From the NCBI GenBank assembly GCA_027605045.1, contig JAQFWX010000006.1, forward strand, positions 1,426,001 through 1,490,000: a stretch of 64,000 nt of DNA, read 5' to 3'. Under the pieces are notes generated by a model. That model was not told the DNA's origin and searched no databases. It saw only the letters and a list, made by a program, of their open reading frames with translations. Numbering within the stretch: the first letter of the stretch is position 1; every line of letters begins with the position of its first letter. Positions 9,522 through 21,468 of the stretch are shown in pieces. The stretch is from Phallus indusiatus. Lineage: Eukaryota; Basidiomycota; Agaricomycetes; Phallales; Phallaceae. A program made the translations under genes and the position numbers.

Positions 9522-10180
9522 TTTTTCTGGGTGCAGGTGGAAATGGTCGAAAGCGTGAAAATTAAGAGACGCGCGCAGGGTAGCATCTCCAGCGTGGCGG
9601 CTGCCTCGTGTACTTATGTAATGATATTCAGTAATGGAAATAGCAGACTTATTAATGTACAGTGATCAATGATTTAATAGAACAAGGTATGAGAATTAGG
9701 TCCTGACGACATAGTGTCAAATAGGTTGAAAATATCGATATGAACGAAAAGTAACAAGTGTTTGAATCTGTTACAGCACAAGGCGGAGGAGGAATTTAAC
9801 TTAAATAAAGGAATATTGTTCGTGATTTCACAGCTGTAATGTTTTTTTAACACCTTGCCTGCCTGCAAACAATGAATACAAACCTAAAAGGAGTATCGGC
9901 ATCCTGTGGGAAGTCTCGTTAAAGTGGAATACACACGACATCGTTCAAGCCACATTGACCGCTAAACACAATACGCCTTTCTTGTCGCCGCGGAGACGCG
10001 ACAATTTATTGAAAAGGAATACGCAAAAGCTTGGATTGAAGAGTCGAAGAACCGAGACAACCTGAGTACGAATATTAGCTGTCAAGGTAGAAAGAGGGAT
10101 AGGTAAAAACGAAATGCATACCCCATTGTTCACGGAGTTTATAACGTGAAACAATAGCTAAATTTCTTTTCAAGAATGAG
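9522..10180. other. Intergenic, nothing recognised
   Basis: No coding or RNA feature could be supported. It contains the promoter of the minus-strand F-box gene at its left edge. Confidence 0.5.
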
Positions 10181-10553
10181 GCCTTAAGCTTCAAGTTCCG
10201 CGAGGAGCATGAGAGTTCAGTGGAGGTGCGTTTACGAGTCGGAGTCCAGTGGTCGGCGCTGCAATGTCGCCTGCAGTAGAAGGGCTGAAGCGTCATGCGT
10301 GAACGCATGAGGCACGCTATGTCTGAGTTAAACTAGTTAAACTGGTGGCGGCTCTGCGGAAAGTTATTCACGAGAAAAGAGGCGGCGATTCGACATGAAT
10401 CACATGATCTACAGATGAAAGCTTGCAAAAAGCTTCCTGCGGGTAGACCTGAGATCCTTGTGGCTTGTTGTGGAAGATGAAGGCGAGATTTTCGTCAGAA
10501 TTGTTTTTTTAAAGTCGGTTGAAGATGAAGATGGTAACGAGGAAGATGGATAG
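10181..10553 (+). pseudogene. Decayed partial copy of the C2H2-type zinc-finger gene
   Basis: This stretch aligns, with many indels, to the last ~370 bp of the intact zinc-finger gene 2 kb downstream. Clear blocks are GGTCG-GCTGCAATGT-GCCTGCAG, CGTCATGCGT, GCATGAGGCAC, CTGGTGGCGGCTC, CATTCGACATG-like and a final GAGGAAGATGGATAG matching the gene's GAAGAGGATGACTAG stop. The frame is broken repeatedly. Similarity continues past the stop into the 3' flank (GGCAGACG...GAAGGAAG...CGCCGA), so this was a DNA-level tandem duplication and not a retrocopy. Confidence 0.75.
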
Positions 10554-11137
10554 ACTTCGTGTTTTTTCTTGGGTACAAGTGAATAGTGAAATCGACGATG
10601 TACAACTTCAAAGTTCATTGAGAATCAATACATGCATATGTATATTTTAAGACTCACGAGTGCATAAAATAGACAATGGCAGACGGTGTACAAAGAAGCA
10701 AATACATCGTGATGAAGGAAGGGACTCGCCGAGAGTCTAGGTAACCGACAGCCGACATACAATCTTGGTTTAGACACCTATGTCTGTAATATAATAATAT
10801 GCACTTGTACGAACCAGACTTACAATAATATCAAGTCAGATAAAGAACATTTGTCGCTGAGCTGAAGAATAGCCTAAACCCACAGAGCAGTTGAAGAACA
10901 AAGACAGCGTTAGTAGTTTTCAAGACATCAAAAATAAGAACAGCGGAGACGCACATCGCATTGTTCACGATTCGACGGCGTTCTTGACGTTAGACAAAAA
11001 CATGAATAAAAATATTCAAGCTCACCATGTGAAGGAGAGTTACCCCGGTATGTCCGCGCGTCCGAGCTGTATGTCCGTTGAAAAATTTTCGCTTTTGTTC
11101 CATGTCCTTTTCTATATTTTGGGTCCTTGAGGTTTTG

Positions 11138-11145
11138 TATAAATA
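11138..11145 (+). promoter_or_regulatory. TATA box of the zinc-finger gene
   Basis: TATAAATA about 190 bp before the proposed ATG, followed by a CT-rich stretch typical of fungal transcription starts. Confidence 0.45.
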
Positions 11146-11333
11146 CCGAGAAATACCTCTATTCGAGCTTCCCCCATCCTTTGTTTCATTCCCAGTCCAG
11201 CGTAACTTCCCTCGCTGAACATTTTCTCAACGCTTTATATTTCAACCCGACTCCTCGCGAAACCCATAGCTCTTCCCATTTCAAAGACGCCTTTTCTTTC
11301 CTGTCTCGACTAAAGTATATCTCCCCATCATCC

Positions 11334-12511
11334 ATGGAGTACAAATACACTTTGGTGCGTATATTTTACACATTGTCTGCTGTGTTTTGTAACAATTCCT
11401 TCACGTCTAGAGGCCCTTTACCAACGCCATGTGGACGGCATTGGAGATGGCGAAACAAGCCTCTTCTTCAAACATAGATCCCGCGCCGTCGCCACGACCC
11501 ACGGGGCCAGAAGCCTCAGCTGCGCCGCCCCGACAGATGATACCGGAAGAAGGTCCTGATAATTCAGACCTTCTTCAAAGTCATATTCATGTTTCGACAA
11601 GAAACACGATATGCACAAGAAATTCGGAATCACCGTTGACGGGGCAGGACGAGGAAGGCTCAGAAGGAGGAAGAGTAGAACACGAGAGCTTGGATTCATG
11701 GCAACCTCCGCCACATCACAGAAAAAGTCCTCGGACTCATGGGAATCGTCGTACTCAACAAGCGCAGAAAACTAAACGCGAAGTCGATCCCCGAACATCA
11801 CGTGGCAACACTCGTCAAAGGGGGCATCGTCAGCTTCAAGCACAGTGTGAACGAGGAGAGTCGTCGCCGGTAGCTTCATCGTCGAAGCAATCCTACAAAT
11901 CTCTCTCTCCTCTCACCCCGTTGCCATCATCCTCCCCCATTCAACCTCAATCTGCATCGCTATCGCAATCCATCAGTGGTAGTCCATCCACTTCCGTATT
12001 ACCCTCCGAAGACCATCATGAAATAGTCGTTCGCCATCCGCAGACGACGGGATCTCGTCGTCCAGCTCTCGATATATCATCCGAGAGACTACGCTCCTCG
12101 TTGCGAAACCAGCTCCATCAAGGCCAACTTGAAGGCTACGCGATACCCCATCCAAAGCGTGACGGATCCGTCACAAGCAAAAAATGGCGTTGCGCTTACG
12201 AGTTGGAGGCTGGTCGCTGCAATGTAGCCTGCAGCAGGAAGGGTGAAGCTCGCCGTCATGCGTTCACTCATGAGGCACAACTACGATGGATATGTCCCAG
12301 CTTAGCTGGTGGTGGCTCGTGCGGCAAGCTGTTCGCACGACAAGACTCGGCCATTCGACATGTCCTCAAGTCAAAAACATGTAAAACCCTCGCTGCGAAT
12401 AGAGCCGAAGGAATACCTGTTTTGGTAACTGAAGAGGATGGTGAGACCGTTGTCAAGATCATTACTCTGGAGTGGATAGGAGGTGGAGAGGACAACGAAG
12501 AGGATGACTAG
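11334..12511 (+). CDS. C2H2-like zinc-finger protein
   Basis: The preferred model has exon 1 at 11334-11354, a 56-bp intron at 11355-11410 (GTGCGT...TCTAG) and exon 2 at 11411-12511, giving about 373 aa. The alternative is an unspliced start at 11429 (360 aa). The N-terminal two thirds is Ser/Pro/Gln-rich and probably disordered. The C-terminal part has two finger-like units. The first begins WRCAYELEAGRC and is C-X8-C-X12-H-X3-H. The second begins WICPSLAGGGSC and is C-X8-C-X12-H-X6-C. The X8 spacing in the Cys pair is much longer than the usual X2-4, so DNA binding is plausible but not assured. The protein ends in an acidic tail. A nuclear transcription-factor role is inference. A decayed tandem copy lies upstream. 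Confidence 0.75.
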
Positions 12512-13256
12512 CTACAGATCTTCCCCTTGCTACTTCAACGAGATTAACAGTGAACTTGTACAAATATGTAGCTCAGAAAAAAGCGCGTTTTTATATATCA
12601 TCCAACGGCTGTGCAAAAAGGCAATGGCCGACGAACAAAGAAATGGAACATAAAGGAAGGAAGTTGCCGACTCAAATGTAAATCACATGAAAACCTTACC
12701 AGACAGATCAGTATTCTAAAATGACACAAAGAAACGTAAAAACAGGTGAACACAGGCTCACGTCCACAAGAACCATACCCGTGCTTTTCGTACGCCTTTT
12801 GTTACTTTGTTCTGGATTGTCGTTATTCATCAGCGGTCTTCCCCTCGTTTTCCATAAAGATTAATATTTGGAGACACATCTCGGTTGTAGAGTGGGTGAT
12901 AATGACATGCATATGCGCGCGCGAAAGTAAAGACGAAGAATGATTATGATTCATATACACGAATGTATGGTGACCGGTGACCGGTAACATGTGATCACAG
13001 TCGGTCTAAACGCGTATCCTCCTGCTCCAACTGAAAGCGGACGTGGTCTTAGTCCTTTCTCGCCCAAATCCCAAGTGCGGGGTGAAAGGATAGGACCGTG
13101 GTAGGAGGGAAACGATTACCGTATAGTTCACTCACAGTCGTCTCACTATCAGGCTAAATTAGAACCTTTCCATTCTATCGAAAATCACTTTAAACCAGTG
13201 TTTAAATTTGTTATCAAAAGTTCATTTGTTTTACTATCGTGTAAGCACGGATAATT
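12512..13256. other. Intergenic with an imperfect hairpin
   Basis: No gene seen. Positions 13045-13065 and 13079-13097 are imperfectly complementary (GGTC-TA-TCCTTTC-CGCCC against its partner), forming a GC-rich hairpin between the convergent 3' ends of the zinc-finger gene and the aldo-keto reductase. Confidence 0.4.
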
Positions 13257-14678
13257 TCACATACAGTCAAAAATCTGGGGACCGACCCAAAAAGCAGCTG
13301 CGACAGTCAAAGAAACAACAACGAGAAGAAGAAGTGAAATGACTCTGGCTCTGGATGCCCCGACAGCGTTCGGGATCACCTCTTCAGTAAACATAGACAA
13401 TGCATCTCGGCTTTTCTCAATAGCTGCGCCGAATTCACCCGCGGAGTCAATTTCGTATATTTCTTCCGCGGTCAATTCTAATAAGAAAAAAAGTCGTGCG
13501 TAAGAAGAATTGCGAATGTTCCTTTACAAAGATTTGATGCATACCTATGTCTCCGGCCTTTCTGTACCCTTCCAAGCGAGAGGCTTTAGAACTTGACCTG
13601 TGAGAAATCTTCATGTATCGATTTAAGAAAAAAATAACAACATTATCTACGTACGTCAAAACGATGGATCCTTTGGCCTTGTTCCAAGCCAACAGGATTT
13701 GATCATACGTCGCTCCAGTGCGTTGCGAGATCTTCTCCAGAGGAACATCAACTCGACCACCAGGGCTGCTGGTAACAGGGCTGAAACAAAAAATTGTTAA
13801 TAAGGCGTTTCCATCGGACCCAAGCAACTGAACGTACATAAGAGGACTATACGCTTCGATAGCAATACCTTCCTTGTGACAGAATTCAATAATGGGCCGT
13901 TGAGTGTGGTAAACATAGGGATGCAAAAGAATCTAAATCAAACAATTAAGAAGTGAAAGACGTCAGAAGAAGAGCTAAAGTTTACCTGATTGACAGCAGG
14001 CTTAATCTTTGCCTCTTCCAACAGAACCTTGAGGTCGTTAACATTGAAGTTACTGACGCCGATATTTCTACAAAGCATCAAAAAAAGCTTATCTGAAATT
14101 TGATATTTGCTTACTTAGCTTGCCCAGATATTTTAATTTTCTCAAATTTCTTCCATAATCCAGGAATATCACCGTTAGCCAATTGAGCATGATGAACCAA
14201 ATATAAATCAACCGCTCTGACACCTAGCTAAATAGCAAACGCATTTTCAGCCTTCGAGAACATAAAGTGAAGTTGTTAACTAACATAATCCAAAGAATCT
14301 TTAATTGATTCTTCTACGCTCTTTCGCCCTGAGTATTTCGTCGTAATCCATACGGAATTACGGGGTAAACCGGCCTCTCTGAGAGCTCGACCCGCCTGAG
14401 TCTCATTACTGTACGATTGAGCGGTGTCTGTTCACAACATTAACATCAAGACAGAATAACTATGTAATGGCACGGTAGATGGCACCTATGTGGTCAAAAC
14501 CGGCCTCAACAGCTTGCGTAACCTGCGTTACGGTATCTGGCTGTGGGATTTTCCAAGTGCCGTAGCCTATTTGAGGGATAGTATCACCTATTTGTGACGA
14601 TGTTAGGTCTTAATTAATGAAGTATCATTTTATGAAAAGGAAGATACCTGTGTTGAGTTTGACACCAGACCAAGGCAT
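13257..14678 (-). CDS. Aldo-keto reductase with C-terminal membrane anchor (321 aa)
   Basis: Exons: 14648-14678, 14486-14587, 14285-14427, 14115-14227, 13986-14067, 13838-13932, 13655-13780, 13545-13597, 13257-13477 (966 nt in frame, all introns 47-67 bp, GT-AG). The product is a TIM-barrel AKR that would reduce aldehydes or ketones with NADPH. The catalytic tetrad is D45, Y50 (DTAQSY), K75 (WITTK) and H104 (YLVHH); NIGVSNF and a QILLHPY strand also fit the family. The last ~28 residues form a hydrophobic segment (ARVISLLLLVVVSLTVAAAF) and a short tail ending DCM, so the protein looks tail-anchored with the barrel facing the cytosol, probably on the ER. That is unusual for AKRs. It lies 19 kb from the terpene cluster, so membership is uncertain. 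Confidence 0.9.
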
Positions 14679-17600
14679 CTTCGACGTGAATTGGGGGGAA
14701 GACAAGCAATGTCAAGCTCAAGAACGTACGCGATAACGAGGGAAAAAAGAAGCCGATGGCGCAACACGGCATCATACATTGCCGGCAGATTCTCCCAGGG
14801 ACGGGCCGTTCTCCCCTAAAAATAGACAAAGATTCAGAGTCTTCAGACGTGTGTAGTGTGCAAACCAATGTTGAAATTGCGAGAGTTCAAACGTTTAAAT
14901 ATGGAACGAAGAACATTTTGTCTTGGGTAAAGGAGGTTTATCACGATACAAATATTGCTTTGAGAAAAGTCTCTAGCGGAGATCTTTATACACACATAGA
15001 TGCCAGGCCTACACGAACCTTCCAAGTTTCCGGTGTAAGTATCTCATACCAAATATACTCCAAACTCAATCTCAACGAGTCAATAACAAAGCCTCGTGTG
15101 AAAGTCGTAATATTAGGTGACTTGATGAGGGAATTGCCGAAATGACAGATCGCCTGCCATCCGCTATAGTGATTCTTTAGACAAGAATTATGTTTCTGAG
15201 ATTTCATAATACTAATCTAGATCAAGCAAGGATCATATTGTCTACTGGTTTTTAATTCGTCCACAAAAAGCTTGCACGTTACCGCGAAAACTACATTTAT
15301 CTATGTTTTCAGATTTCGGCTATACTAAGTTCTCAATGCCAAATTTTGTCCTAGTGCAATCGATAAGCAAATGTGGTGAACCTCAAAGCCATCAAAATAA
15401 TGATAGTGATGCACTTTGACACGAGTGTACCAGTACATATATGCTATACCAAAGGCTTGGGATCTCGAGCGCAATACACGAAGACTTTCATCAACCCACC
15501 GAGATAGCCGATCTCAAAACTTTAAACCTTCATCATTTAAGTCCCATCTGAAATGCAATCATTTCCCAAGTCAGAGTTCAATTCTCCTGGAATCAAGAAA
15601 CGCAAATGCACCAATACTTAGCCACCGTCGACGGTGAAATGAATTCCACGTGCAATGCTTCGATAAGTATAGCGCGATGATCCATTATCGTCGGACCCTA
15701 TCAGGACATATCATGAACCCTTCATGATTGGCATAGTACTGAAATTAAGCTTCGCATGAAAAATTACAATCGGGAGAATCCGATAGGAGAATTTCGAGAG
15801 AATTTGAATCGCACTTTCGCTCCGGAGCTAAGATTGCCCTTTCAAACCATTAAATGCATTTTGTGTTAGTTAAGGTATGACGTTGCGTCATATCCACGTC
15901 TGCGTCTGATCAGGCGGTTTGTTCGCTTTTATCGCTTTAGCATCTCCATGATTCGCACGGCCTGCACTAAAAAGTGACAGACTGTCAGTTTTGAAGGAGT
16001 GGTTATGGATCCACTGTCAAACCTGTAAGATTAAAATAAGGTTTGAAGTTATGAAGTTCTAAATCCATAGATTCTCGCGAGGGCTTACACTCATTGCAAT
16101 ATTGAGAAGAGCGTCACCACCCATAACTGGCATAAGCATTCAAAAGAAACTATCAATGAGATCCCCCGACATCGCGTGGATCTGTCAAACTCAGATTCTT
16201 CACCAAGATTCATAGCAGCCCTAAGACTAAAATTAAAATGCCGGAAATGAAAGTGTAAATGAAAAATGTAACCTGTGCATTGTTTTGATACCTGTTTGTA
16301 CCGATTAGAAAAGCTTTTGGAACGGAGAAAGCCGGCGCCGTTAGAAATTTTGCTTTAGATTTGATGTCACGTTCACGAATCAAAGACTTGTGGTTCACGC
16401 CACACTTAACCAATGCATGCACGTCTCCGACGTGTCAGCTGCGCAGGTCAGTCAGTCAGTCATCTGAGCAGTGGGTTACTATGATTATCCATTTCGCCAA
16501 GGCTTCAGGCCCTCAGGGCTTGGGAAGACTCGGAGAGTGTTTTTTAAAATACAGAAGCCTATTTCTGCATTGAATTCCCAAAGTCCACATTTGGTATCCC
16601 CCATACCACAACTCACGCAAGAAACCACGTGGTTTCAGGGATTGAATTCTAAATCGGAGCCCGGGCTGTCAATATCACTTATTATAAGGGCACTGAAAGT
16701 GGTAAGCTTGTCAGTTATGAGAATAGTGTTGTTCGTCGTGCCAGATTAATTAGAGCTGCAGGATCCAGGTATGATGATGTGTGCATCTTTGTCTGATGCG
16801 ATGTGATATGATGTGGTGCTGGCTGTTTAGGCTGAGGGAAAAGGAAGAAATTTGAGAAAAAAGAAAGGAAGAGAGGAATCACAGCATGGGGTAAGTAGAG
16901 AGAGGTAGCGAGATTAAAAAAAGAGGGGCCCCGCAGTTCGTCAGTACTAGCTCAGGAAATACGGTCAAACCTCAGCTCAGTACACTCTGAATTAGAACGC
17001 GCTTGAGTTTCCGTGCCTGAGCCTTAAGGAAGCCGTTAGTATATAAATATCCGCTGCAGATTGAATTGCCAAAAGAAAAATCAACTAACCCACCCCACCC
17101 CAAGCATTCAAAAATTTAAAAGACCGAATTCCTTCGGAAAGACTTAATATGAAAACAAGGTTTCGCGGGTCAGATGACCAGATGACCAGCACCACCCCTC
17201 TCTTCCCCAGCCCAGCTATCTTCCACGAACACGGAAGATCCGGGACCTTGTTTCTGTTTTTGCAAATGTTAAATAATTAGCGCTATTGGCTATTGAATTA
17301 GTGGTTATTAATGGACACAGCGTTTATTTTGAAATGTGCACTCTGGACCTTACACAATTATAGTGTGATTGCACGTTTTTGCCAACCGTTTATTTTGGCA
17401 AAAAAAAATTACGGAATTGCAATTTACTTTTTTTGATGATATGTCTGGCAGTCCAAGGGGGCTTTGAGCCAGCCTGTGAAAATAGAGATAAAAAAGCCTT
17501 CGGATTCGAATTTAAATTCAAAAGTCTCTTTAACCGGCGTGAAGAAGAAGTGTCAAAAAAAAAAAAACCAATTAATGAGGATTGAAAAGCATACCCGTAT

Positions 17601-20600
17601 ACAAAGTAGTCACCGACATGAAGTTGCGGCTTGTTTGTGTACCATTGTACAACTGGGGATTAGCCACGACAGCCATTCCAAGCCCAAATCCGGGTTAGTT
17701 CCATGAACCTAGTCCCGTCATTAATTGATTTTTACAATTCTAAAAGTAGCAACCCAATATCAACAACTAAAAACGGGTGCCGCATGCGCATATGGCGGAT
17801 TTTGCTGGATATAGTTGCGGGTTCGTGATTATTTGATTTTTTCCTTTCGAAGGCAACAGATTGCGCCGATGCAACCGTTGTTACCAGAACATTCATATTT
17901 TTGCCTGATTCTTCCCAAATGTTAGCGCAGTTTGTTTCCCAGAGACGTTTAATGAAGAAAAGGCTTCGAATCTTGCCGACGGTGGATTATCATCATCAAT
18001 ATGGCGGTGGCATGGTCAACCGTGTACCACTGCCACTGTACGTAAGATGGCAATTTTTCTTTTTTGGTTTTAACTGTGCCATGATATTGTTCTTTTGAGA
18101 ATGTATATGTACACATTTGAGAAAAGGAGAAAACTGCGCGCTCGGATTGTTGCGGTTCAAGGCCCAGATTTTGCCATTCAATTCGCCGAATCGCGAATGG
18201 CGTCATCGTTGCATGTGCATGTGCGTACATTGCCTATTGTGATTCGGTGGCAAGCCGTGCCAACGATTGTCGATAGAGGATGGAGGCTGTTCTGTCGCTT
18301 TGTTGCATGAGAAGTTTTTGAGATGATCGCCGATGAGGAAGATGAGATGATGATCGCGTCTGATCCACTAGGTTGCGCAGTCAGCAAAAAAAAGCCTTCC
18401 TTTGGTTTAGTCTACGTTGGTGCTTGAGTCCGGGTTTGGTGATCGGAAAGAAACGTGCGATTTGGGACATGACATGCACCGCAAAACAAGTGGACGATTA
18501 TATCGAAACGGGGAAGGCGTAATTGTAGGGAAGTCTAAGGACGATTGTGTTTCCACCAGGCTTCTCGCGTCGATCCTCATTTTAGGTTTTCTAGAAAAGA
18601 TAGGAAAGATTGGTCAACAAGATGGTGATATGTAATACTAGTCTGTTGATTTGCATTACGACAAATCTCGTAAAGTGTGGAAACAGAATAGCCTGTTTAC
18701 TTACAACGAACGAACACGGAAAGTGACGAACTAAAGCTGGGATTGGATCCAATAGTCCGCTGAGATAAAAAAAGGTTCGAATTGGCAGGCAATGGACTTG
18801 ATTTCCCTCGAATTGTTCCGGAGTTTGCTGGAGATCGACGTCAGGGCGCGGTATGATGCACGAGATGATGGCTGTATCCGGCACCTGTTATATAGCAAAG
18901 AGCCAAACCATGCCCTGAGCAATGTTCGTGTATGGCAGAGTAAAATTGTTTCGACAGTAATCTTTAGTCTACAAATACTTCTCGTTCCAATGTTGTAGCC
19001 GGTTTTGAAAATAGTGCGAAGGGAGAACCTGATAGAAAACGTCGAAACTGAGACTAAAAACATCATCAGATGTTTTTAGCTTGGAAGACAACAGCAAGTT
19101 TATCGGACTTTATTCAAGTTTAGTGGGATGGCGAACCAGCGGATCTCGGGCCGTCCTTTCCGTCGCCAATTCCGCTGGCGTCGTATCGTCAGCTGAAACG
19201 AGCTCTGCCTTTCAATTTCGGCATTACCAAAAGAGATGATGGATATGGTTCAAGGTACATACATACGTAAATGTGTATGATGCGTGGATCGATGCCGGAG
19301 AATGGAAGAGCTGAAACGAAAGAATGGGGAGAGTAGTTAATTATCATGGATATGCATTCTGCATACTATAAACTTTTTCTTGCCTTTACCTTGGCGAAGC
19401 GTGTATCAAGGTAACCAGTGAACCTGATCTTGTAGTAATTGTCGTGTCATAGGCATGACAATATTACAAGGTCCGTCCTCGACTTCTCGTTCCTTTCTCT
19501 TGTTCCTAGTACACGACTCTCCGGATTTACCGGAGAAAAAAAATGAAAGTAAGCATGGATCCATGGGTTTCATCATGATAGCCTAGTAGTAAAATGGTGA
19601 TTCGGGGTAATATTCCGTAATAATGAATCGTGCGTTTGCGTTCCTAAATACTTTTGTGTTAGCACGGATGACGGTAGCGATTGCGACATTTTGATAATGC
19701 AAGGCTGAGCGAGATGGCTGTCGACGTCTGGATGACTGAATTACCCTTGAGGTCATCCCAAGCTTTTTAAATTAAAGTAATGTGAGTATGTGCTAAACGT
19801 GGGCTGACTGATAATAATAAATTATTATGATCACGCACACTGTCAAAAAATGTATTTGTGTTAAGAGTGTGCTTCTGATCTTCTCCGCTTTTCCATAAAC
19901 TTGTCCGATTTAGCCATGTCTAATCGTCTAATTTGAAAATGAAGAAGAATGACATGGTTCCGCTTATTGGTTCGTGGCCCATGCGTGATTCGGAGAAGAG
20001 TGTGAAGAAGAGTGGGGTGGCACTGGCTTGGTCTGGGATTCTGATGATATTCCTGAGCTGCGAGAATCGAGTTGACATGTCCGAAATTGTTGATACAATG
20101 GGAAATAAAGAAAACAAGGCAAACTGGGGCAACGTCAAGGCGTGTGTGTGTTACGTTACGACCGAGGTGCAATGCAGATAACGAGCCGAGTGCTGGTTGG
20201 TGAACGCGAGAAAATAGCAAACAACCAAGTTTCCGGGGGAAAAGTATGACCAAAAGTCACATGACACTTTCTGCTTAAAAAAACATTTATTTTTGATATT
20301 TTTTTAAATTCGACCCAGACTCGGCTGTGCTGGCCCAGACTTGCCTTGAAGGGCTATCCAACAGGGCTGCAGGGGTTTATATACACACACATGAATACAT
20401 ATATATAAGAGTAAAGGTCACAGTATAAAACGCGTTTGGAGGCGAAGAAACATATGTTTGCGAAACCCGCCACCGCGCTATTTATATAACAAACCCCCAA
20501 CACAACGCAAACAAGTTCGTCTGGCAGTTGGTCCTTTTTTTTGGACCAAATTTTTTTGTTTCCGTCAGCGAACTATTTTCCCGTTTCTCTCACTTTTTTT

Positions 20601-20637
20601 CCTTCCGTCGCCGTCATTTTTCTTCCTGTTCCTCGTC
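14679..20637. other. Gene-poor stretch of about 6 kb
   Basis: AT-rich sequence with only short, unlinked open frames. I found no splice-consistent gene, tRNA, rRNA or LTR structure. Small AT runs and poly-A tracts occur (for example 17557-17570). Genes with very short exons or decayed repeats could be hidden here. Confidence 0.5.
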
Positions 20638-21468
20638 ATGTCATCGAGAACGTCGTCCAAGGCGCAGCCCCCACCATCGTTGTCAGCAATGTCGACGTCG
20701 ACGTCGCTAAAACCGAAACAGAAGACCGCGTCCTCGTCGCTGGCGTCTTCACCCTCTTCCTCCTCAATCGTCGCTCTACCCTCGATGTCAAGTCACCTTT
20801 TCATCCTTCCGCAAGCAAGGCACATGGAAAGTCTACCCGTTTATCCAACCTCGTCTGCACAGAGATACGCAGAGAGCGAAGCTAAGGCACGTCCCACTTG
20901 CCAAAACCCCAGCGTAGCGCCGGTGTCGCGCCAGCCCCAGGGTTTTGCTCTCTCTTCAACATAATCAGCGAGCTGACTTGCCTTCTTTTCTTTGTGTTTT
21001 TCAGCTTAAAAAGGCACTGGAACGCAATGCCGCTAGAGAAGATCTGACAGGTGTTGTTACAGGTACGAGTGCTATGGAAATCATTGTATTTTTCAGTCCA
21101 ACAACAACAACAGCGGCAGGTGCAACGCCAGTTCCAACGCCACCATCACTGCAACCACAACCGCAATCACCAATACCGTCGCTAGTTGGGCAGGGTCACT
21201 ATCAACAGCCACCATATCCCGTTAGTCCCCTCTACTTTTTCTTGCTAAACGAAGCACGTTTGTTGATGACGGGTTTATACTTTGAAACAGCCGAGAACAC
21301 TCGTTCCTCACCCTGTTTACAGTGAACCAAGCTCACCTATTTCTCATTCACCCCCTATCATGATGAGAGTACGTCTCATGTGATCATTTGTAATTCGTTT
21401 TTCTGTTGTTCTTAATTCATTACATCGTTATTGCATCTACCCAGTCACGTCAAAAACCGACATACTGA
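20638..21468 (+). CDS. Hypothetical Ser/Pro/Thr-rich protein
   Basis: The proposed exons are 20638-20886, 21005-21220, 21291-21368 and 21445-21468 (188 aa, in frame). Exon 1 is Ser-rich (SSRTSSKAQPPPSLS...). Exon 2 starts with a charged stretch LKKALERNAAREDLTG, then a Pro/Thr/Gln-rich run. Exon 3 reads RTLVPHPVYSEPSSPISHSP. Intron 1 needs a GC donor (AAG|GCACGT), which is the weakest point. Introns 2 and 3 have GT-AG ends and preserve frame. An alternative last exon at 21503-21724 (NASAAAPGQGYNSM...) is possible. I recognise no domain; low-complexity composition suggests a disordered, possibly regulatory protein. Confidence 0.4.

Noticed and set aside
20541..20885. Alternative 114-aa reading of the 20.6 kb locus
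   Set aside because: It starts in T-rich promoter-like sequence and does not connect to downstream exons; the overlapping Ser-rich frame gives a frame-consistent splice model.
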